Shown here: in pieces, positions 47,057-55,826 of the stretch
Layout of the letters: each line of letters opens with the position of its first letter
Position numbering within the stretch: the first letter of the stretch is position 1
Assembly: GCF_001297705.1 (NCBI RefSeq)
Contig: NZ_LIRF01000006.1
Span: 5,001 to 69,000 of the forward strand
Length of the DNA: 64,000 nt
Source: Chryseobacterium sp. ERMR1:04
GTDB taxonomy: Bacteria > Bacteroidota > Bacteroidia > Flavobacteriales > Weeksellaceae
Reading direction: 5' to 3'
Notes under the pieces: model-generated
Database searches by the model: none
Seen by the model: the letters and a program-made list of their open reading frames with translations, nothing else
Told to the model about the DNA's origin: nothing
Translations under genes and position numbers: made by a program

Positions 47057-47656
47057 ATGAACAATCTATTCAATACTAAAAATATCATCAAATTATTAGC
47101 TGTTTTATTCATTACAATTACTGTAGTTTCTTGTCAGAGAGACGGTTCAGCACAGGAAGATGACCTTCCTCAAGAAGATCTTACCAATATTATTCTAAAT
47201 GTGAAGGATATTACACCGGGGAGTACAGGAGCAACAACATCATATAACTATAGTATGGGAGCTGGAGGTGCTCAGTCTATTAAGTTACAGGACGGGAAAA
47301 CATATGAGGTAACTGCACAGTTTAAAAACGGAAATGAAGATGCTACAGGAGAAATTGAATCTGCAAAAAATGAACATTTCTTAGTATTTAATTTTCCTAA
47401 TTCAGATATTACTTTAACCCGTACAGATGGTCCTAATTCTACAAGAGGAGACGGAAAGCGTGTAGGGTTAAAAACAGAATGGGTAGTGAACAAAGCTGTA
47501 AAAAATCCAGCAGCAACAAGCCAATTGATTTTTACTTTGTTTCATGAGCCTGCAACCGTTTCAGAAGCTTCTACTGTGAGTGGAAATGGAATTATTTATG
47601 GAACTCAGACAGGAGGTGAAACAGACGCTCAGGCGAACTATAACATTATAAACTAA
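47057..47656 (+). CDS. Lipoprotein partner of the TonB receptor
   Basis: 199 residues with a lipoprotein signal (IIKLLAVLFITITVVSCQRD). The mature part has an acidic start (AQEDDLPQEDLTN) and strand-rich repeats (TYEVTAQFKNGNEDATGEIESAKNEHFLVF). It lies 116 bp after the receptor, before the strong terminator, so it belongs to the same unit; small surface lipoproteins often accompany Bacteroidota metal receptors. I do not recognise a named family. Confidence 0.7.
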   Translation: MNNLFNTKNIIKLLAVLFITITVVSCQRDGSAQEDDLPQEDLTNIILNVKDITPGSTGATTSYNYSMGAGGAQSIKLQDGKTYEVTAQFKNGNEDATGEIESAKNEHFLVFNFPNSDITLTRTDGPNSTRGDGKRVGLKTEWVVNKAVKNPAATSQLIFTLFHEPATVSEASTVSGNGIIYGTQTGGETDAQANYNIIN

Positions 47657-47683
47657 AAGTATTTAGTATTCTTAATCTTGTTA

Positions 47684-47716
47684 AACAAACCACTGAAAAT
47701 TTCAGTGGTTTGTTGT
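47684..47716 (+). terminator. Terminator of the TonB-receptor locus
   Basis: A 14- to 15-bp stem, AACAAACCACTGAAA against TTTCAGTGGTTTGTT, followed by GTTTATAT. Long stem, weak T tail. Confidence 0.65.
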
Positions 47717-47775
47717 TTATATATATTTGATGGCGAAGAATTTGTGTTTAATAGGATATTTTGATAAAAAATTCA

Positions 47776-47783
47776 TATTTTTG
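47776..47783 (+). promoter_or_regulatory. -7 box of tig (TATTTTTG)
   Basis: Matches TAnnTTTG, followed by C, 22 bp before the tig ATG; no well-spaced TTG. Confidence 0.45.
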
Positions 47784-47805
47784 CAACCTAAAATTTTAAT
47801 CAATA

Positions 47806-49140
47806 ATGAAGGTTACCGCACAAAACCATGATGATGTAAGTTCATTGCTTACAGTGACATTGGAAAAATCTGACTACAAAGAAAAAGTAGAGAAGCAGTT
47901 GATTAATTATGCTAAAAATGCGCAAGTTCCTGGATTCAGAAAGGGGAAAGTGCCTTTGAGTATGGTTAAAAAACAATATGAAGCAGGTATTGCATTCGAA
48001 GAAATCAACAAACAAGTTTCTGATGCTTTAAACGGCTATGTTAATGATAACAAATTAAGATTAGTTGGACAGCCTGTACCTCAGCCCGTAAACCAATTGG
48101 ATTACAATGCTGATAAAATAGAAGTTGCTTTTGAAGTAGGGTACGAGCCTGAATTCTCAATAGATCTAGCTAAATATGAAGCGCCTCACTACAAAGTAGA
48201 AGCTTCTGAAAAAGAAATTAACAAGAGCATTGAAAACATGCAGAAGCGTTTCGCTGAGCAGGTTCCTCAAGATAAAATCACTAAAGATTCTTACATCGCT
48301 TTAGAAATTTCTCAGGTTGTGGAAGAAGATGCTGAAGGTGAGCACCACCACCAGCCAAAGAACGCTGCTATTACTGCTGAAAACAAAGAAGCTTTCAAAT
48401 TGGTAAAAGCGTTGAAAATGGACGGTTCTGTAAAAGTTTCTAAAGAAACTCTTGCAGCGAGTGAAGAATTAGCTAAAGAATTAGGATTCAGCAAAGAAGA
48501 AGTTGAGCACTTACACCACAACGAAGTTGAGGTTAAAGTAAAAGATTTCTATTCTTTAAACTTAGCTGAACTTAACCAAGAACTTTTTGATAAAGTTTAT
48601 GGTGAAGGAACAATCACTTCTGAAGAAGAGCTTAAAGAAAAAGTGAAGTCTGAATTAGACGAATATTTCCAACAAAATGCTGACGTACACTTTGTAAACA
48701 AAGTATTAGAGCAAGTAACAGAGAAAGAAGAAGTGAAACTTCCTGAAGCTTTCTTGGTTAAATGGTTGTTATTCTCTAACCAAAACGTTCAGACTGAAGA
48801 GCAGGCTAAAGAAATTCTTGAATCTGAGAAAAAACAATTAAGCTACCAAATCATCGAAGGTAAATTAATGTCTGAGAACGAAATTCAATTGGATTATGCT
48901 GATGTTTTAGCGCAAGCTGAGCAATTAGTAAGAAACCAATTGGCGATCTACGGAATTCACCACCTAGGAGATGAGGAGATCCAAAAATATGCTGTTGAAA
49001 TGTTGAAAGACCAAGAGCAAGTAAGACAAATCTCTTCTGAAGTTGCAATGACTAAATTGAAAGATGTAATTCTTGAAAAAGCATCTAAAAAAGAAACTGC
49101 AATCTCTCACGACGAGTTTTTGGAAGAACTTAAAAAATAA
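47806..49140 (+). CDS. tig: Trigger factor (ribosome-associated chaperone)
   Basis: 444 residues. The ribosome-binding loop VPGFRKGKVPLSMV (residues ~43-56) is intact. As usual in Bacteroidota the central FKBP-like part is poorly conserved and contains a His-rich insertion (EGEHHHQPKN) and the lysine/glutamate-rich C-terminal arms. It should cradle nascent chains at the ribosome exit tunnel. Codon use is strong and regular, in keeping with high expression. A near-perfect palindromic terminator follows. Confidence 0.94.
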   Translation: MKVTAQNHDDVSSLLTVTLEKSDYKEKVEKQLINYAKNAQVPGFRKGKVPLSMVKKQYEAGIAFEEINKQVSDALNGYVNDNKLRLVGQPVPQPVNQLDYNADKIEVAFEVGYEPEFSIDLAKYEAPHYKVEASEKEINKSIENMQKRFAEQVPQDKITKDSYIALEISQVVEEDAEGEHHHQPKNAAITAENKEAFKLVKALKMDGSVKVSKETLAASEELAKELGFSKEEVEHLHHNEVEVKVKDFYSLNLAELNQELFDKVYGEGTITSEEELKEKVKSELDEYFQQNADVHFVNKVLEQVTEKEEVKLPEAFLVKWLLFSNQNVQTEEQAKEILESEKKQLSYQIIEGKLMSENEIQLDYADVLAQAEQLVRNQLAIYGIHHLGDEEIQKYAVEMLKDQEQVRQISSEVAMTKLKDVILEKASKKETAISHDEFLEELKK

Positions 49141-49162
49141 TTTATAGGATTATAAATATTTC

Positions 49163-49191
49163 AAACCCACCGCAATTGCGGTGGGTTTTTT
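49163..49191 (+). terminator. Terminator of tig
   Basis: AAACCCACCGCAA and TTGCGGTGGGTTT (49163-49188) form a continuous 26-bp palindrome followed by T residues, 22 bp after the stop. Confidence 0.85.
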
Positions 49192-49307
49192 GGTGTAAAT
49201 TTCAAACGGGATACCAGCGAGACGCTCGAACCCAATGTTATTAAGTTAATCAAGCTATCTTAAGATTGATTAGGTGCCTTTTTTAGCGGCTCTCCATCAT
49301 TAAAAAT

Positions 49308-50315
49308 TTATTTTTGAAAGAAAATATCAATATGTTTTTCATTTTTGGTCACTAACATTTCTTTCGCATAATTTATAATATCATTTTTTCTGTTTTCATT
49401 AATATAGAAAGTCCATGAATCCCTACTTGGGCCTAAAAATCTATAAATAATCTGTACTGCTAGATGCATTTTCATTTCTTCAAGATAATTTATTATTTCA
49501 AAATCGGGATTATATTCCATGTAAGTTTTTAAAAAAGCTTCTACACTTTTAAACAAAAGTTCTGAATTCTCAAAATTCAAGCATGAAATATAAACTTCAC
49601 ACAAAAAATAGGTTATATCATATATTGGGTTGCCTACATGAGATTGTTCAAAATCAATAATACCAACCTCTTGCGTAATTGAATTAACTACGATATTTCT
49701 AGAGTTTAAATCACCATGTAAGACTGTAAAATATTGACTTTTATATGTACTTAATAAATGATAAATTAAATTCGAACATTTTTCTTCTAATTGTTCTGCC
49801 ATATTTTGGTATTGTAATTTGAGCTTAAAATCTCTAAACTCTTGATTTCTATATATTGGATCATTACAAATCTCTGAATTACCAGAAAATCCAGCATGAA
49901 GTCTTGCGATAGTTTTGGAAATTAATTCAATATGTTCGATTTTAAAACTATTTTGACTAATTAAATCAATCATTGTGATAGGATGATGAACCCCTTCGAT
50001 TATAAGAATATTTTCGTCAACATCTATAAATAAATCTGGAACTGTTTTAATATCCTTATTTAAATGATAACATTCTTTTTGAACAAAATAGGCTAATTGG
50101 GATCTAATTTCTGGACTAATTTTTGGTGGACTGAATATCTTAGAAGTACTTTGCTCTAAATATTTTTTCAAATACCAAGATTTATATTCATCTTCTACCT
50201 TAAGTACATCATTAAAAAGTCCACCCTTTTGTTCTGAAATTTTCACATTATTACTTATTTTATCGGTCTTGATAAACTTATTTAATAAGGCAATAGCATC
50301 AACATTATTGATCAT
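49308..50315 (-). CDS. Aminoglycoside phosphotransferase (APH)-fold kinase
   Basis: 335 residues with the APH/choline-kinase catalytic core: VLHGDLNSRNIVVNS (catalytic Asp and Asn, residues ~198-212) and GIIDFEQSHVGNPIYDITYFLCE (metal-binding D-F-E). The N-terminal part lacks a typical glycine loop, as often in this fold. Substrate unknown: members phosphorylate aminoglycosides, choline, homoserine, sugars or nothing tested. No resistance genes are nearby. The coding sequence is slightly more AT-rich than its neighbours, and a degenerate gene lies upstream, which may indicate a variable spot. Confidence 0.83.
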   Translation of the reverse strand: MINNVDAIALLNKFIKTDKISNNVKISEQKGGLFNDVLKVEDEYKSWYLKKYLEQSTSKIFSPPKISPEIRSQLAYFVQKECYHLNKDIKTVPDLFIDVDENILIIEGVHHPITMIDLISQNSFKIEHIELISKTIARLHAGFSGNSEICNDPIYRNQEFRDFKLKLQYQNMAEQLEEKCSNLIYHLLSTYKSQYFTVLHGDLNSRNIVVNSITQEVGIIDFEQSHVGNPIYDITYFLCEVYISCLNFENSELLFKSVEAFLKTYMEYNPDFEIINYLEEMKMHLAVQIIYRFLGPSRDSWTFYINENRKNDIINYAKEMLVTKNEKHIDIFFQK

Positions 50316-50448
50316 GTTTTTAAATTTTAATAATTAATTCTTTGTTTTAATTATGTATATGTTGTTTTTTGAGCTTATTAAGTGCAAAAAAAATACGGAG
50401 ACGTTCTGTTTACTTAATAAAACAAATAGATAAAGATAGAAAAAGTAA

Positions 50449-50637
50449 ATTAAACAAATTATATTACAATATACAGATGATGGAAAAATAATTTTTGAGT
50501 GTCAATTGTTGGAAATGATCCCTCCTCAATAAGAAGTATTCAATTATTTTAAAGAAGTTAAAAGTTATTTAAATTTCGAGAATGCATATGTTACAATTGA
50601 AGAACCGTCTCCCAATAAATTCATTGGAATTTATTAG
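50449..50637 (+). pseudogene. Degenerate gene with an in-frame stop
   Basis: One frame reads TDDGKIIFECQLLEMIPPQ, then a TAA at 50530-50532, then EVFNYFKEVKSYLNFENAYV and IEEPSPNKFIGIY to a stop at 50635-50637. The protein-like composition on both sides of the stop shows that a single codon has mutated (for example GAA to TAA). No start codon is seen upstream. Family unknown. The rest of 50316-50828 holds only the terminator at 50722 and a promoter box at 50787. Confidence 0.5.
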
Positions 50638-50721
50638 TTTTTGTAATGAAAGATATATTCCTAATACTGAGTAATCCTTGCTGATAGGCAAAGTCTCCCG
50701 ACTTTGAGCCCACAATAACAA

Positions 50722-50749
50722 AAAACCACTGCAACCGCAGTGGTTTTCT
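50722..50749. terminator. Terminator hairpin
   Basis: AAAACCACTGC (50722-50732) pairs with GCAGTGGTTTT (50737-50747), 4-nt loop. It can work on either strand; no active gene ends here on +, so it may be left from the degenerate gene. Confidence 0.55.
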
Positions 50750-50786
50750 CATTCACAAACAAACCAGCAATCCAAAATATCTTTCT

Positions 50787-50794
50787 TATATTTG
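50787..50794 (+). promoter_or_regulatory. -7 box of the M20 peptidase gene (TATATTTG)
   Basis: Matches TAnnTTTG, 34 bp before the ATG; no -33 TTG at the right spacing. Confidence 0.4.
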
Positions 50795-50828
50795 TGATAG
50801 CCCTCAACCAACAGAAAACCAAATCATC

Positions 50829-52361
50829 ATGAAAAAAATCCTCTTAATCATTCTGGGAATTCTTATTGTTTTAATCATTGTTTTACTCGTTAAGACTTTT
50901 ATGTATCCTTTTAAAAAGACCAATGCAACAGCGACGGAAGGATGGAAGGTGACCCGAAATGATTCTGCGATTCAACGGTTTTCAAACGGAATAAAGATCG
51001 CTACGATTTCTACCGGCGAATTGGGAGATTTTAATTATTCCACTTTTGATACCTTTAAAGAATATTTAAAAAAATCATATCCAGAACTGTATCAGAATAC
51101 CGAAAACTATGAGGTTAATAAGTATGGATTGGTTTTTAAGTTAAAAGGGAGTCAGCCCAATCTCGAACCTATTTTATTCCTTTCTCACATGGATGTGGTT
51201 CCTCCGGGAGATGCTGATATTAAGAATAGTGAAGAGAATATTTTCAGACCCAATGATAAAGCGTTACCTCGAATTACAAAAGTAGCGGAAGATTGGGATT
51301 ATGCCCCTTTTTCAGGAGCGGTTGCCAACGGAAGAATTTATGGAAGAGGAGCAATTGACATGAAAGGAATGCTGTTTTCTTTACTGGAATCTATGACGAG
51401 CTTAATTAAGAGTGGGTATGTCCCGCAACGGGATATGTATTTGGCATTTGGCTTTGATGAAGAAGTGGGCGGACAAAAAGGGGCGGTACAGATTGCCGAT
51501 CATTTCAAAAAGTTAGGATTAAAATTCGATGCCGTATATGATGAAGGTGGGTTGATATTAGAAAAAGGAAGTGTCAAAGGAATTGATTCAGATGTTGCCG
51601 TGATCGGATGTGCTGAAAAAGGATTTTTATCAGCAAAAATCAAAGTAAAAGGATTGGGTGGACATTCTTCTATGCCGCCTATGGAAAGTGCGATTGGAAA
51701 AGCAGCAATCATTATGCAGCGGTTAGAAAAAAGCCAGATGAAACCGGAAATTACACCACTTATTAAGGAATTCTTTGATACGATTGGTGGAGTGATGCCT
51801 TTTACGAGCAGATTGGCGATTTCCAATCAGTGGCTTCTAAAGTCTTTATTGCTTTCACAGTTGGAAAAAAACAATTCAACGAATGCCCTAATTCGTACAA
51901 CCACAGCGTTAACCATGATGAAGGGAAGTGATGCCCCCAACGTACTTTCTCCTGAGGTAGAATTTGTTGTGAATTTTAGAATCCTTCCTGGGAATACGAT
52001 TAAAGAGGTGAAACAACATATTGCAGAGGCTACAAAAGGATTTGATGTGGAAGTAGAAGAGATTGATAATACAAGAGAAGCTTCGGCGGTGTCGCCTACC
52101 AATACAAAAGCATTCCAATTGATTCAGGCGGGGATTAAAGAGGTCTATCCCGATGCTATAGCCGCTCCATATCTTACGATGGCCGCTACGGATGCTTATA
52201 AATACCAGATCGTGAGTAAAAACATCTACCGATTTATGCCCATTAAGATCAACAGCTCAGAACAGCAGAGTATCCACAGTACCAATGAATATCTTAGCAT
52301 AGAAAACTATATGAAAATGATTCGCTATTTTGAATTTATCATGAAAAACTATGATAAATAG
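50829..52361 (+). CDS. M20-family metallopeptidase (carboxypeptidase S-like)
   Basis: 510 residues. An N-terminal membrane anchor (MKKILLIILGILIVLIIVLLV) is followed by the M20 zinc motifs: LFLSHMDVVPPG (His, Asp), GRGAIDMKGML (bridging Asp), GFDEEVGGQKGA (catalytic Glu-Glu) and VYDEGG, then the dimerisation lid (GLGGHSSMPP) and the last zinc histidine in IHSTNEYLSI. It resembles the carboxypeptidase S/PM20D1 branch. It should work outside the cytoplasmic membrane on small peptides or N-acyl amino acids. Monocistronic. Confidence 0.92.
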   Translation: MKKILLIILGILIVLIIVLLVKTFMYPFKKTNATATEGWKVTRNDSAIQRFSNGIKIATISTGELGDFNYSTFDTFKEYLKKSYPELYQNTENYEVNKYGLVFKLKGSQPNLEPILFLSHMDVVPPGDADIKNSEENIFRPNDKALPRITKVAEDWDYAPFSGAVANGRIYGRGAIDMKGMLFSLLESMTSLIKSGYVPQRDMYLAFGFDEEVGGQKGAVQIADHFKKLGLKFDAVYDEGGLILEKGSVKGIDSDVAVIGCAEKGFLSAKIKVKGLGGHSSMPPMESAIGKAAIIMQRLEKSQMKPEITPLIKEFFDTIGGVMPFTSRLAISNQWLLKSLLLSQLEKNNSTNALIRTTTALTMMKGSDAPNVLSPEVEFVVNFRILPGNTIKEVKQHIAEATKGFDVEVEEIDNTREASAVSPTNTKAFQLIQAGIKEVYPDAIAAPYLTMAATDAYKYQIVSKNIYRFMPIKINSSEQQSIHSTNEYLSIENYMKMIRYFEFIMKNYDK

Positions 52362-52459
52362 TGGTAATAGGCCAAAAGACGACCTAGGAGGCTGAGGCGT
52401 AAAGAAAATGAAAAATTAATTCGTTAAAAAATTCCCACTGTTTAAACTAATTAAAAATG

Positions 52460-52635
52460 TAACCACAATAAGGTACAAAAGCTATTATTGAACGATTTAA
52501 AGCTTAGTTATTTTGAAAATATAAGCTTACAAAAGAATAAAAATCAAAGATTTTTTTAAACTTATGTGTTCTTGTTTACAGTTCAAAATTAACTTAAATA
52601 AATACTGTGCAATTCTTTCGACTCTTTTGTGGTTA
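52460..52635. mobile_element. Element with inverted ends (copy B of the 34.6-kb element)
   Basis: TAACCACA (52460-52467) and TGTGGTTA (52628-52635) are the ends; shared internal blocks with copy A are GGTACAAAAGCTAT and AAACTTATGTGTTCTTGTTT. Relative to copy A both ends changed together: AACCGC/GCGGTT became AACCAC/GTGGTT. The rest of the gap 52362-52722 has a short repeat-like stretch after the stop and the promoter box at 52694. Confidence 0.65.
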
Positions 52636-52693
52636 AAAATAAAATCTTTTAATTTAAAAAAATAACACGTCAAGTTTTGTCGCATTAGCGCTA

Positions 52694-52701
52694 TAGCTTT
52701 G
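52694..52701 (+). promoter_or_regulatory. -7 box of the hypothetical gene at 52723 (TAGCTTTG)
   Basis: Matches TAnnTTTG 21 bp before the ATG at 52723; it overlaps the TTG at 52699, ruling out that codon as a start. Confidence 0.4.
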
Positions 52702-52722
52702 TCATATCAAAATTACAGAGTT

Positions 52723-53415
52723 ATGGAAGTGCCGTTTTATTTAAGTTTTAATGAATTTGAGAATCGCTATTACGATAATCTTGAAAAGTGGTTTGAAGAA
52801 TTTCGCAATACAAGCGAAATCGACTATCTGAAAAGTCTTTCAGAACTGTACAGTCCTTATCTGTATTATAATTTTGCGAATGACAGACTACAGACTGATG
52901 CATCTATTCATATTAAAAACTGCTTTTTTCCCTATTACGAAAAAATGGGACTTTCATTCTGCACGAGCTGTGGAAACGGAAAGCAAAAACAAACAGGGAT
53001 GAATCATGTATTTGAATGGAAAACAATTACCATGATGGAATATGCTCAACATATTTTAGATAAGATCAACAGATATTTTTTGAAGAATAATATTTCTCCC
53101 AAAACTCAAAATGTACTGGATTATATCAATAACCAAAAGATCATCACTTCTAAAGATGGGGCCGGTTATTGTGTGAATTACAGCCAACATCAATCTACCA
53201 TTTCCTTCCTAAAGGCCTATTTACCGTGTTACGGACAGACAGTGGATATCGCGGTGTACAGAGATTTTATGTTCTCGATGGTGCAGATTGCGGAGTGTAT
53301 TGATCAGAAATTGAAAGCGGTACAGGCTTTTGAAAATACCATTCATTTTAAAGCAAAATCAGAAGCAAAATTTAAAGTCCAAATGAGTCATCAGTTTTTG
53401 ATGATTTGTAATTAA
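52723..53415 (+). CDS. Hypothetical protein with a CxxC pair
   Basis: 230 residues from the ATG at 52723 (MEVPFYLSFNEFENRYYDNLEKW). No signal peptide or membrane segment. CTSCGNGKQKQTG (~85-97) has a CxxC pair that could bind zinc with other cysteines, and three further Cys (GYCVNY, LPCYG, ECIDQK) lie in the C-terminal half. It is rich in Tyr and Phe, mostly helical by eye. I do not recognise the family. It stands alone with its own promoter box and terminator. Confidence 0.6.
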   Translation: MEVPFYLSFNEFENRYYDNLEKWFEEFRNTSEIDYLKSLSELYSPYLYYNFANDRLQTDASIHIKNCFFPYYEKMGLSFCTSCGNGKQKQTGMNHVFEWKTITMMEYAQHILDKINRYFLKNNISPKTQNVLDYINNQKIITSKDGAGYCVNYSQHQSTISFLKAYLPCYGQTVDIAVYRDFMFSMVQIAECIDQKLKAVQAFENTIHFKAKSEAKFKVQMSHQFLMICN

Positions 53416-53486
53416 CAATTGAAACCAAAACAATCATATATATAGCTAAATTGTAGTTTGAAAATAGTTAGTATTCTTTTCAAACG

Positions 53487-53517
53487 AAAAACCAGATCAA
53501 TTTGATCTGGTTTTTTT
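53487..53517 (+). terminator. Terminator
   Basis: AAAACCAGATCAA and TTGATCTGGTTTT form a long stem (53488-53514), then T7; also faces the convergent gene at 53540. Confidence 0.8.
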
Positions 53518-53539
53518 ATTGATGATTAAAAAGGAGTAA

Positions 53540-54340
53540 TTATTTCTTTTTATAAGGCAAATTCCAGATCACATCAGCAGCCAGATAATGAACACCACCT
53601 TTGGTGATGCTGTGACTGTTTCTAATCAGATCATCCACATAACCAATATCCACAGTGAAAGGAGAATTAGGAATTTCAAACATATAGTAAAGCCCAAGAC
53701 GCATCTCTTTATATCCGAATTTTGTCCATTGAGGCTCAGGATCATTAAGATAACTGATGGCAAATAAAGCTTCGGTACTTAACGCCAATTTCTGATTGTT
53801 TTTTGATGAAATTTTATAGGTAAGCTGACTTTTTATACGGGTTCTTAACTGAAAATTTTCTTCAACAGCATGAAAATTGGGATCAAAGAATTTTCTGAAT
53901 TCCTGTCGAATCGTATTTTTTAGCGTCCAGTTTTTTCCAAGATCGAAAGTATAAGCATATCTTCCATACAATCTTAGCTCTTGCTCCAAGCCTTCTTTTT
54001 CATAAGGTGCCGAACTTTCATACACCGGTTGCCGACGGTAGCTGATGGCATAACTGTATTGCTGATGTTTGGCAAAAGAATGGTAAACCTCATGATTAAG
54101 GACAAATATGGCTTGTTTGGAAAATAGGTTGTCATTATCCGGACTGCTTTTCCTACCAATGGCGATATAGCTTAAAGATTGTTTCTTTCCTAAAGAATCA
54201 AGTTGTCGCTTTACTCCGAACGCGGACCAAAATGCCGTGTTGGCTTCGCCTAAACCTGGTGGACTAATCTGTGCTTTTAATGTACTTCCGATACAACCCA
54301 ATAAGAACAGTCCAATACCTATTTTTTCTATCCTAATCAT
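53540..54340 (-). CDS. DUF2490-like outer-membrane protein
   Basis: From MIRIEKIGIGLFLLGCIGST (54340, signal peptide to LKAQ) the protein is 266 residues, mostly amphipathic strands with alternating aromatic residues (YAISYRRQPVYESS, YTFDLGKNWTLKNTIRQEF, LTYKISSKNNQKLALS) and ends in VIWNLPYKKK. The pattern NTAFWSAFGVKRQL near the start and the FWS...RYRH-like logic resemble DUF2490 barrels. I reject the longer upstream start because it would place a signal peptide internally. Function unknown. Confidence 0.75.
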   Translation of the reverse strand: MIRIEKIGIGLFLLGCIGSTLKAQISPPGLGEANTAFWSAFGVKRQLDSLGKKQSLSYIAIGRKSSPDNDNLFSKQAIFVLNHEVYHSFAKHQQYSYAISYRRQPVYESSAPYEKEGLEQELRLYGRYAYTFDLGKNWTLKNTIRQEFRKFFDPNFHAVEENFQLRTRIKSQLTYKISSKNNQKLALSTEALFAISYLNDPEPQWTKFGYKEMRLGLYYMFEIPNSPFTVDIGYVDDLIRNSHSITKGGVHYLAADVIWNLPYKKK

Positions 54341-54537
54341 CCTATAAAACGTCTCCAATAGCATTTTTAGTATATAACAAAACCTTAGGTAAAGCTGCTT
54401 GGAATGTGAGATATAGGGGTTATAATTTGTCATGATGAAATTTATGTTCTTTATTCTTTAAACGATAGTATAAATGTTTTCAATACTATTTAAAAACAGG
54501 ACAAATTAAAGAAGAGATTTAGGAATATTTTAGGAAT

Positions 54538-54567
54538 AAAAAAAGCCTGCTGAGAAATCAGCAGGCT
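54538..54567 (-). terminator. Terminator of tRNA-Ser
   Basis: AGCCTGCTGA (54544-54553) pairs with TCAGCAGGCT (54558-54567), loop GAAA; A7 at 54538-54544 gives the T tract on the minus strand. Confidence 0.85.
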
Positions 54568-54585
54568 ATAATAAATGCACATTTG

Positions 54586-54672
54586 CAGAGAGGAAGGGAT
54601 TCGAACCCTCGATACAGTTACCCGCATACTACCTTTCCAGGGTAGCTCCTTCAACCACTCGGACACCTCTCT
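54586..54672 (-). tRNA. tRNA-Ser (anticodon GGA)
   Basis: 87 nt on the minus strand. Acceptor stem AGAGAGG/CCTCTCT, D-arm with GAGTGGTTGAAGGA, anticodon arm CTACC-CTGGAAA-GGTAG giving GGA, a long variable arm (TATGCGGGTAACTGTAT) typical of tRNA-Ser, T-arm AGGGTTCGAATCCCT, discriminator G. CCA is not encoded, as is normal in Bacteroidota. A terminator follows 18 bp downstream. Confidence 0.95.
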
Positions 54673-54728
54673 ATTTGAGATTGCAAAAATAGACTAATTT
54701 ATTGAATTAACAAATTCTTAATACAATT

Positions 54729-55745
54729 TTACGCAGTAATTTCTCCACAAAGACTTTTAGCAAAGTTATCTGCGAAACTCCCTGTGTAACTAGGGTTGTC
54801 GATTAAATGCATTGCTTTTGTGATCGCACTTTCGGCGGTAATATCTTTTCCGCTGATGGCTCCGATCTTTGAGAAAATGTTACTGTTTTCATATTTTCCA
54901 AATGATATTCCTCCTGATATACACTGACTTACCACTACGATCTCTGTTCCGTTATTTCTGATCCCTTGCAGTATTTCCTGCGTGTTTTCACTGCTGAAAA
55001 TGGTTCCTGATCCGAAAACCTGAAGAATTAAAACCTTCATTTTTGAGATCTCTTTAAAGTGGTTGAGCTTCATTCCTGGGAAAATTCTCCAAAATAAAAT
55101 ATCTTCGGAAATATGTTCATCAACATGAAATTCTATATTGGGATCACAGCGGTAAAGACTGTCTTTCATGATATTTAAGTGTACCCCTGATTGCCCAAGA
55201 ATAGGGTAGTTGGGACTAGAATACGCATCAAAATACTCTGCTGAATATTTTAAGGTTCTGTTTCCTCTTAATAATTTATATTCAAAATAAATGGCAACTT
55301 CCTGAATAACAGCTTCTTCATTTTCGTATAAACTGGCGTAATACAAACTCGTCAGAAGATTTTCTTTGGCATCTGTTCTTAGATCTCCGATAGGCAATTG
55401 AGATCCGGTTAAGATCACCGGTTTTTTTAGTCCTTTTAACATGAAACTTAATGCAGAAGCGGTATAAGACATGGTATCTGTTCCGTGAAGGATTAAAAAT
55501 CCGTCATAGTCTTCGTAGCTCTTAAGAATATAATTGGCGATAATTTTCCATTCCTCGGGTCCCATATCCGAAGAGTCAAGCGGTTTTGCGAAAGGATGAA
55601 CAAAGACTTCACATTCCATAAGTTTCATTTCGGGCATTTTCTCAAAAATATTTCCAAAATCAAAGGCGCGAAGGCTTCCGGTTTCATAATCTTTCTCCAT
55701 ACCAATGGTTCCACCGGTATATATAAGCAGGACTTTTCGTTTCAT
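54729..55745 (-). CDS. ansA: Type I L-asparaginase
   Basis: Hydrolyses asparagine to aspartate and ammonia in the cytosol. 338 residues. IYTGGTIGMEKDYETGSL carries the first catalytic Thr, and GFLILHGTDTMSYTASALSFML the second Thr-Asp pair. KPVILTGSQLPIGDLRTDAKENL and VEVVSQC-like VVVSQCISGGISFGKYEN are further conserved blocks. No signal peptide, hence the cytosolic type I enzyme. The gene is divergent from trmH with an 81-bp gap. Confidence 0.95.
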   Translation of the reverse strand: MKRKVLLIYTGGTIGMEKDYETGSLRAFDFGNIFEKMPEMKLMECEVFVHPFAKPLDSSDMGPEEWKIIANYILKSYEDYDGFLILHGTDTMSYTASALSFMLKGLKKPVILTGSQLPIGDLRTDAKENLLTSLYYASLYENEEAVIQEVAIYFEYKLLRGNRTLKYSAEYFDAYSSPNYPILGQSGVHLNIMKDSLYRCDPNIEFHVDEHISEDILFWRIFPGMKLNHFKEISKMKVLILQVFGSGTIFSSENTQEILQGIRNNGTEIVVVSQCISGGISFGKYENSNIFSKIGAISGKDITAESAITKAMHLIDNPSYTGSFADNFAKSLCGEITA

Positions 55746-55826
55746 GTAGTACTTTTTAATAAGAATGTAAGCCTTGTTCAGGTTCGTAGTTCAAAATTAC
55801 GTTAATTTGCAAAGATTTGAAAATGA

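Noticed and set aside
47806..49140. His-rich insertion in trigger factor as a metal site of interest
   Set aside because: Trigger factor sequences of this phylum often carry such His/Glu-rich stretches; nothing supports a special role.
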